This document shows positions 58,368-64,000 of a DNA stretch of 64,000 nucleotides, one piece after another. How positions within the stretch are numbered: the stretch's first letter is position 1; each line of letters starts with the position of its first letter. Origin of the DNA: Terana coerulea (lineage: Eukaryota; Basidiomycota; Agaricomycetes; Polyporales; Phanerochaetaceae); NCBI GenBank assembly GCA_024811115.1, contig JAKOGH010000103.1, positions 62,001-126,000 on the forward strand. The letters run 5' to 3'. The notes beneath the pieces were generated by a model. It was not told the DNA's origin and ran no database searches. It saw nothing but the letters and a program-made list of their open reading frames with translations. A program made the position numbers and the translations under genes.

Positions 58368-60931
58368 CACCGGGAACCCCTTCGCGCAGATGACCTCGAC
58401 CGGAATGTTATCCGCGGCATGAAGGGCTTCGAATTTGGTACCGAAGAAGACATTGAGCGGCGACTGGTTGAGGTACTAGAGTCTGATGCCTACTACCGCG
58501 CCGTACAATACTGGGAGCGGAAAAGAATGGCTGGCCAGAACGGACGGAACGGGCACTCTGGATGGGGCGGCTCACTCTCAAATTCCTCGATAGCGCTGTC
58601 ATACGATGGCACTAATGGCAACAAGGGCGACTCATCGTCTTCATCTAAGAAGTCCAAACGGTTCTCGGGCTTCGACTTTTATCGACGCAAGCTCTTCTCA
58701 CCATCGTCGTCGCCACCAAACTCTCCCCTGAACTCTCCGCCAACCTCCCAATCACATTTGTCCCATACATCCCTTACTGACCAACGCGAGCCACCAGACC
58801 CTACATACGGATTCCATTCACTAATTTCTATTTACTTCTTGGCGAGAGAGAAGATGGAGCGGGAGAAGGTTTATGGACCAGGTCACTTCGCCAGCTCGCA
58901 GCTCTCCCTCGAGTCCAACAACCGTACCGAAATCGCCGTGGAAGCCGCCCCTCCTGTCCCTAGTGCGAAACTGCTGTCTACGCCGTCCATCCGGAAACCA
59001 GAACCCGTTATTGGAGCAAAGCCGGATTACAGTATGCCACTACCTAGACTACCGGCCCCGGAAACCTCACATTACTCTGGCATGTCATACGATGCAGCTG
59101 CAGCCACGCCTTCCCCTACCACACCCAACTTCCCTCAACCCCGAGCTCGGGACCCTGCCCTTACTGGGCCTAAATCGGCTGATGTAACATCCGGGGGACC
59201 ACTACCTCACAGTGTCCCGGCGACGCCAGCCAAGGGGCCGCTTGCTCTACCACGTGCGCCCATGGCCTCCGAACACCGTCGCAGTCACAGTCTCAGCACA
59301 AGGCCAAATGTTGCCCGAGGTTTCTCGAATATGTTCGGGGCTTCGCCCACCCGACTGTCGACGAGCACGGCGTCCGAAGGCAAGACGTTTCGGAGCCACC
59401 AAGAACCGCAGGTCCGGAGCTCACCTCGTTCGCGGAGCAGATGGAGGAGCGCGAGACCAACGACGAGCTTCGTGTGCCGATGTCGGCAGGGGCGACGCTC
59501 GTCCGCAAGTTCGGCAGCTTGCTTGGTGGCGGACGGGAAGGCTCCGTGCGGAGTGGGTCTATCAAACGCGGTAGTATCCTCAACAACTTCACGCCGCGCC
59601 CGTCCGCCGAGGTGGACGAGAGAGAAAAAGCCCACCAACACGGAGAACGACAAGCTTCCGCTGGCGAACGAGAAGCAAGGCCTCGGAGGTGAAGGAGAGA
59701 AGACGCCGACTCAGACTCCTGCAGGCCCGTTGTCACCGAGTCAGAGCCAGCCAGTCGGATCACACCACCGTAGAGCCGCTACTATTCTTGATCCGTCGGG
59801 ACGCGCTGCTCGTCATGAGAGGAGAAGCAGCACCGGTGCTGCCCTCTTTTCGACAAATACGATAGGACGACATCGCCGGCCATCGACTGGATTTGGCTCA
59901 GTCGGCCGACCACTGGGCGACAGGCTGTTCGGACGCACCGACGAGGAAGACGAGCAGGCTGTGCAAGACGAGAACGAGCCACCAACACCTACAGGGAATG
60001 GCGCCGGAGCGCAGCACGGCAGTCCTGAGCATAGCGCCGATGAGAAGGAGTTTAAGCCGCTGTATCTCAAGGGCCTGTTCAGGTTTGTTCTTCACTTGAT
60101 TTGTTGAGGTGTCTTCTAATGTTCTTTTTGTAGTGTTGCCACCACCTCAACCAAATCACCGCAACTCGTCAAGCAGGATATACGACGGGTGCTTGATCGC
60201 ATGCAGGTGCAATACCGCGAGACGAAGACCGGGTTCGAGTGCATTCATATGCCTTCGATCGACGTCACCTCCGTTCTGGAGCCGCCAGCGCAGCAGCAAC
60301 GTGGACACCGGAAGCAGGGGTCGGCTGGGTCGAACGAGACGGAGGCTCGGAAGTCTATTGCTCGGAAGAGCTCCAAGATGTCGTTCGGGAAGAAGAGCAA
60401 GGAGCGGGAGGCGAGCATTCGGGACGGGAAGGAGAAGGAGCTGCCGAGCCGACCCAGCGGCGGTACGGTGCTGAGCATGACACCGAGTTCGGCATCGTCG
60501 TCGTTCTTCCATGTATCGTCCCACCAGGGGCACAGCGAGGCGACGCGGTCAGGTCCTCTGGAGGCCGCTGACGACGGGAGTGTGAAGGATGTGAGCACGG
60601 CGCAGCCCGCACGATCGCAATCCCCAAGTGCATCCAAGATCCTGCCACCTATACCCCGGGACTTTGCGCCTGCACCGCTCCCCACGGGGCGTGTCGATCA
60701 GGAGGTATTTGAATCAATCGGGCAGAGCTCCCTTGCTGTGCGGTTCGAAATCAACGTGGTGAAGGTGCGATGATCCTAACATCTCCGCGTCGATCTTGTG
60801 TGTACTGACGGAATTGTCCTGTGCAGGTGCCGTTCCTGCCGTTGCATGGAATACAGTTCCGGCGGACGAGTGGGGACGGATGGCAATACGGCATGCTCGC
60901 ACGGCGAGTGTTGACGGAACTGAAGCTATGA
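56952..60931 (+). CDS. KIN1: KIN1/KIN2-type Ser/Thr protein kinase, full length
   Basis: Exons 56952-57428, 57487-57838, 57891-58192, 58237-60082, 60134-60763 and 60827-60931. Membrane-associated polarity kinase of the KIN1/PAR-1/MARK group, which regulates exocytosis and cell polarity. The kinase domain is as in the truncated copy. A Ser/Pro-rich middle with [13 protein letters not shown] and [15 protein letters not shown] follows, then the C-terminal KA1 domain ending [17 protein letters not shown]. Three single-base problems are visible. One C is missing in the APE motif (CCCC at 58017-58020; five C in the left copy). One base is missing near 59380. One extra A lies in AAAAA at 59625-59629. 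The last two compensate, shifting about 80 residues. The reading with all three corrected gives a normal KIN1. As it stands the kinase domain is broken. Confidence 0.88.
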
Positions 60932-61662
60932 TGAAGGCTCAAAATCTCACTCGTTATCTTCCTCTGCGCCCCCTTGGCCCATCGCTAACTTAACCATCTG
61001 TTTTGTTCCGCTGTCGTCAGCACTTATTTCTTCATTTGGCCTCGTACTGCACTGTTACCCTTTTGGTCGGCCTACACCGGGTTACTCCAGCATATGCCAC
61101 CTGCTTATCGGATCTCGACGTCTTTGACATGCTGTGACTACTATCCAGCCTTCGACTCGGCGTTCAACAGCATCGGACATCGGCGAGGCAGGAGGTATGT
61201 CAGTATGAAGATCCAGAAGATGATGGAGTGCTAAGATGTCTTCACCGTTGCGCCAGGAGGAGCTTTCCGAAAGGGATTTGTGCGGTAGTGTGGCTGAGTT
61301 TCTCTCACTGTGCTCATCTTAGTCCAGCATTGCGAACGTATCGTCTTTGGTCTGGACACCTCTCGACCGTCGTGGGGTGGTTTAGTTACTTGTCTTTTAC
61401 TGACAAGTAAGAATCGTGTGAGAAGCTCGATAAGCGACCCTTATCATGGGCTTGAATGGATGCCGGATTGCTGATATCGAAGTTGATACGGATCCAGACT
61501 CCAATACTTACATCAGTAATCACAAGACTTCGGAGAATGGTATAATAGAGGCGGAAGCCGAGGTCGATACTCACACTACAACCTCTATCGCTGTCACCAA
61601 CTACACACTCAATGCTACTCACATACGCTGACCGACTGCAATGGAAGACTACACCGGTCACC
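60932..61662. other. Intergenic, no gene seen
   Basis: Spacer between KIN1 and the F-box gene; upstream region of the latter. Confidence 0.4.
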
Positions 61663-63530
61663 ATGGGCATGCTCGACCTACCTGTCGAGCTCCTAATCGA
61701 AATTTTGAGATACCTCAATTTCCGAGACATTGTCCTTTGTCAAGGGGTAAGTGAATTTCATCGGGTTTGCTGGTGGGCACCGAGTCTGATCACCTCGATA
61801 TACCTGCCACGTAGATCTGCCATACCTTGCGCGACGTCATCAAGGGTAGCTTGGAGCTGCAGTATGCCATCGAACTCGCGGCGGACAACCTGGTCGACGG
61901 CACACGCAAAGCAGGATCCCCCAGCACCGCAGAGCGACTGCAGCTTCTGCTCGACCGGCGGAGGAGATGGCGCGAGTTGGATTGGCTGCAGAAGACGACT
62001 GTGCCGCTGCCTGGGCAGTGCCAGGCATACGAGTTCGTGGGTGGGGCGTTCGCCAAGTCGATGGGGGCGGATGGGTGGTCTGGCTCGAAGCACCTCAGTG
62101 TCTCCTACCTCCCATCTCGTACCGCTGAGGGAGCGAGCATTGTGCAAGAAGACTTGGGTATCCCGACTAGGGATTTCGCTATCGACCCCTCACAAGACTT
62201 GATCGCGTTGGTTGAGATGGACGAGCAGTAAGTCAACTTTCTTTCTCAGCCGCAAGCTTTAACATACTGTGTAACGCAGATACATTACATCCGTGCATAT
62301 CAAGGTTCACCTCCGCGCGATCAGCACCAACGCAAAGCACCCACTGGCCGCGAAGGAAGTGCTTTCGGCTCCCATCCCCTTCCAAGTCGGTACTTGCTTC
62401 ATTCAAATCGTGAACGATGTCGTCGGGATGTTCTTCTGGCTCCACGGCCCTGGCCTAATGGTCTGGAACTGGCAAACGGGAGAGATGCTTGTAGTACGTC
62501 AACCTTCCGGCGTGCTCGGAGCCCTCCCGCTTGCTCACCATCCAAACCTACCACAACAGCTTCGTTCCGGCTTTGATCTACCCGTTGGCACATGGGACTT
62601 CGCGTTCTTGTCCTCTCGGTCGTTCCTGTTGACAGCGACCGGCGGCTCTGGTACCATCGAGCTCTTCACATTTGGCCCCGCACGACCCATCCTGCGCCGC
62701 CGCCCCCGCGGAGCCACCCAGACATGTCGCAACTCTGCAGCTTCCTCCGCTGACCAACAAGCGGACGGTGCGCAATTTCTCTACCCATTCTGCGCCCTTC
62801 CTTGGTGGACCGATGGATGAAGAGGTGCCGTTCTCGGCCTCCCAAGAGGACCGCATCCATGTCATGACTCTCACATACGGCGACCGTAACCCACGCTTCC
62901 ACCTCTTTGTCAAGAACAGCTTCTTGCTTCGCGTTGCTACCGGGGAAGCTCACGGCTCGGCGCAGCCCAGGGTGCTCAAATGGGAGGAGTGGGGTCCGGA
63001 GAATACCCGTTTCTTCGAGCATAACGTCCAATTCCAGTGGCTGAGGTATGTTTCGATGTGCATCTCTATATTATCTCCCTAACGCATAGGCTCTGTTCTG
63101 TAGATATGTCCACGGCAACAAAGTCATTCTCCCTCCGGTTCGAGACGGGGCAGACCCGAAAGACGCACGTACTGTTATGTATGTCATGGACTTCCACGTC
63201 CATCCCAAGCGCATACACGACCCTTCTGAGGGCTTGTCTGAGGCGCGTGGTGCGTACGAGTGGGGCTACCAGGTCAACGCCAAGCCGTCGACCGTCGACG
63301 CTGCCAGCCTCTTCGAATGCGAAATCACAACCAAGCTGCCCTACGCTGTCTCGCAGCGCATAGGCGACCTCCGGTATACCGGCTTCATGATTGACGACCA
63401 GCGGATTGTTGGTATGAAGGTGCGTTTGTCTTAGAGTTGCTGTACGCCGCGTAGTTACTTATCGTTGTTATTCTAGGACTCTGCATTTGCTGAAGAAAGT
63501 TTCAACGAAATCGATGTTTTCACGTTCTGA
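61663..63530 (+). CDS. F-box-like domain protein
   Basis: Six or more exons: 61663-61746, 61815-62227, 62280-62493, 62560-63045, 63104-63420, about 63478-63530. The N-terminal F-box (LPVELLIEILRYLNFRDIVLC, then ICHTLRDVIKGS) would bind Skp1 and place the protein in an SCF ubiquitin ligase. The rest (DFAIDPSQDLIALVE, DVVGMFFW, GPGLMVWNWQTGEML, GTWDFAFLSSRSFLL, RIHVMTLTYGDRNPRFHLFV, ending FNEIDVFTF) has the layout of the large mushroom F-box group with a beta-propeller-like C-terminal part. One extra G at 62674-62675 separates IELFTF from APHDPSC; removing it restores one frame. Substrate unknown. Confidence 0.82.
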
Positions 63531-64000
63531 GGGTATTTCGGACCTTGTTCAAGAACCGTACCGCGGACAATGTATTACTATGTTGTATTATAGCCATGAT
63601 ACCCGTCGGCAACACTCAATTGAATTCACATGCTTCTAGTTCTGCGATCTTGCGCCGACTGCGCGCACGAAGCTGCATGGACGCGTAGGCGGGCAACGTA
63701 TACCCAATCTGATGCCAATATGCTCCTTTCAAGGTCCTGACGCTGGGTGTCTTTCGCATTTCCGGAATACTTCAACGAAAATTTACAAGGTATGATGGTT
63801 CGCTGGATGGTGCAGTATCCGATAGCTAACGGACCCTACGGTTGTAGATAAGTGAGCCGCTCGCAGCTCGAACCTGCGGGGACCCGCGTACTGCACTTCT
63901 CACGGATGACTTCAGGTCTGTCACGTAGGCTCAGCATGGTAGATGGATGTCGGCTTGATGTGAGCTTGCCTTAGTGATGCTGCACATAAGCTTGTTAGCT
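63531..64000. other. Window end, no gene seen
   Basis: 3' flank of the F-box gene; no supported gene in the last 470 bases. Confidence 0.4.

Noticed and set aside
63855..63935. Possible minus-strand tRNA (GGTTCGAGCTGCGAGCGGC-like 3' part)
   Set aside because: The B-box-like word is present but no matching 5' acceptor strand or A box is found at the right distance.

Overview
The window is nuclear DNA of a filamentous basidiomycete (Agaricomycetes, most likely a wood-decay polypore-type fungus). Evidence: genes are split by many introns of about 50-70 bases, and there are class I-type hydrophobin modules, FunK1-family protein kinases, a fungal nitrate-assimilation cluster, a Zn2Cys6 regulator, a KIN1 kinase and an F-box protein. 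Gene models below were built by eye by joining exons at GT..AG junctions; identities between repeats are eye estimates.

Layout. 0.2-3.5 kb: a small hypothetical gene, then a three-module hydrophobin polyprotein gene. 3.8-15.8 kb: three minus-strand copies of a FunK1 kinase unit (A nearly complete, B decayed and interrupted by a 904-bp solo-LTR-like insertion, C nearly complete). 16.4-29.2 kb: nitrate assimilation, with a nitrate transporter (minus) sharing an upstream region with nitrate reductase (plus), followed by nitrite reductase (plus). Together these import nitrate, reduce it to nitrite, and reduce nitrite to ammonium. 29.6-30.6 kb: a terpene-synthase-like gene with altered metal-binding motifs. 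31.1 kb: tRNA-Tyr. 31.5-36.5 kb: a Zn2Cys6 transcription factor. 37.7-40.7 kb: the GPI-anchor ethanolamine-phosphate transferase GPI13/PIG-O, divergent from a tandem pair of signal-peptidase subunit SPC1 genes (41.1-42.3 kb). 43.2-44.7 kb: a KIN1 copy cut off after its kinase domain. 44.7-56.7 kb: a 12-kb block with almost no conventional genes but several repetitive structures. 57.0-60.9 kb: the full-length KIN1 gene. 61.7-63.5 kb: an F-box-like protein gene.

Two themes stand out. First, local duplication: hydrophobin modules, FunK1 units, SPC1, KIN1, and an intron-rich array at 50.9-53.7 kb whose units repeat both exon and intron sequence. Second, many otherwise well-conserved genes (transporter, nitrate reductase, nitrite reductase, GPI13, KIN1, F-box) each carry one or more single-base frameshifts, mostly in short runs of one base. 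This looks more like uncorrected sequence error than real decay, and gene status should be read with that in mind.
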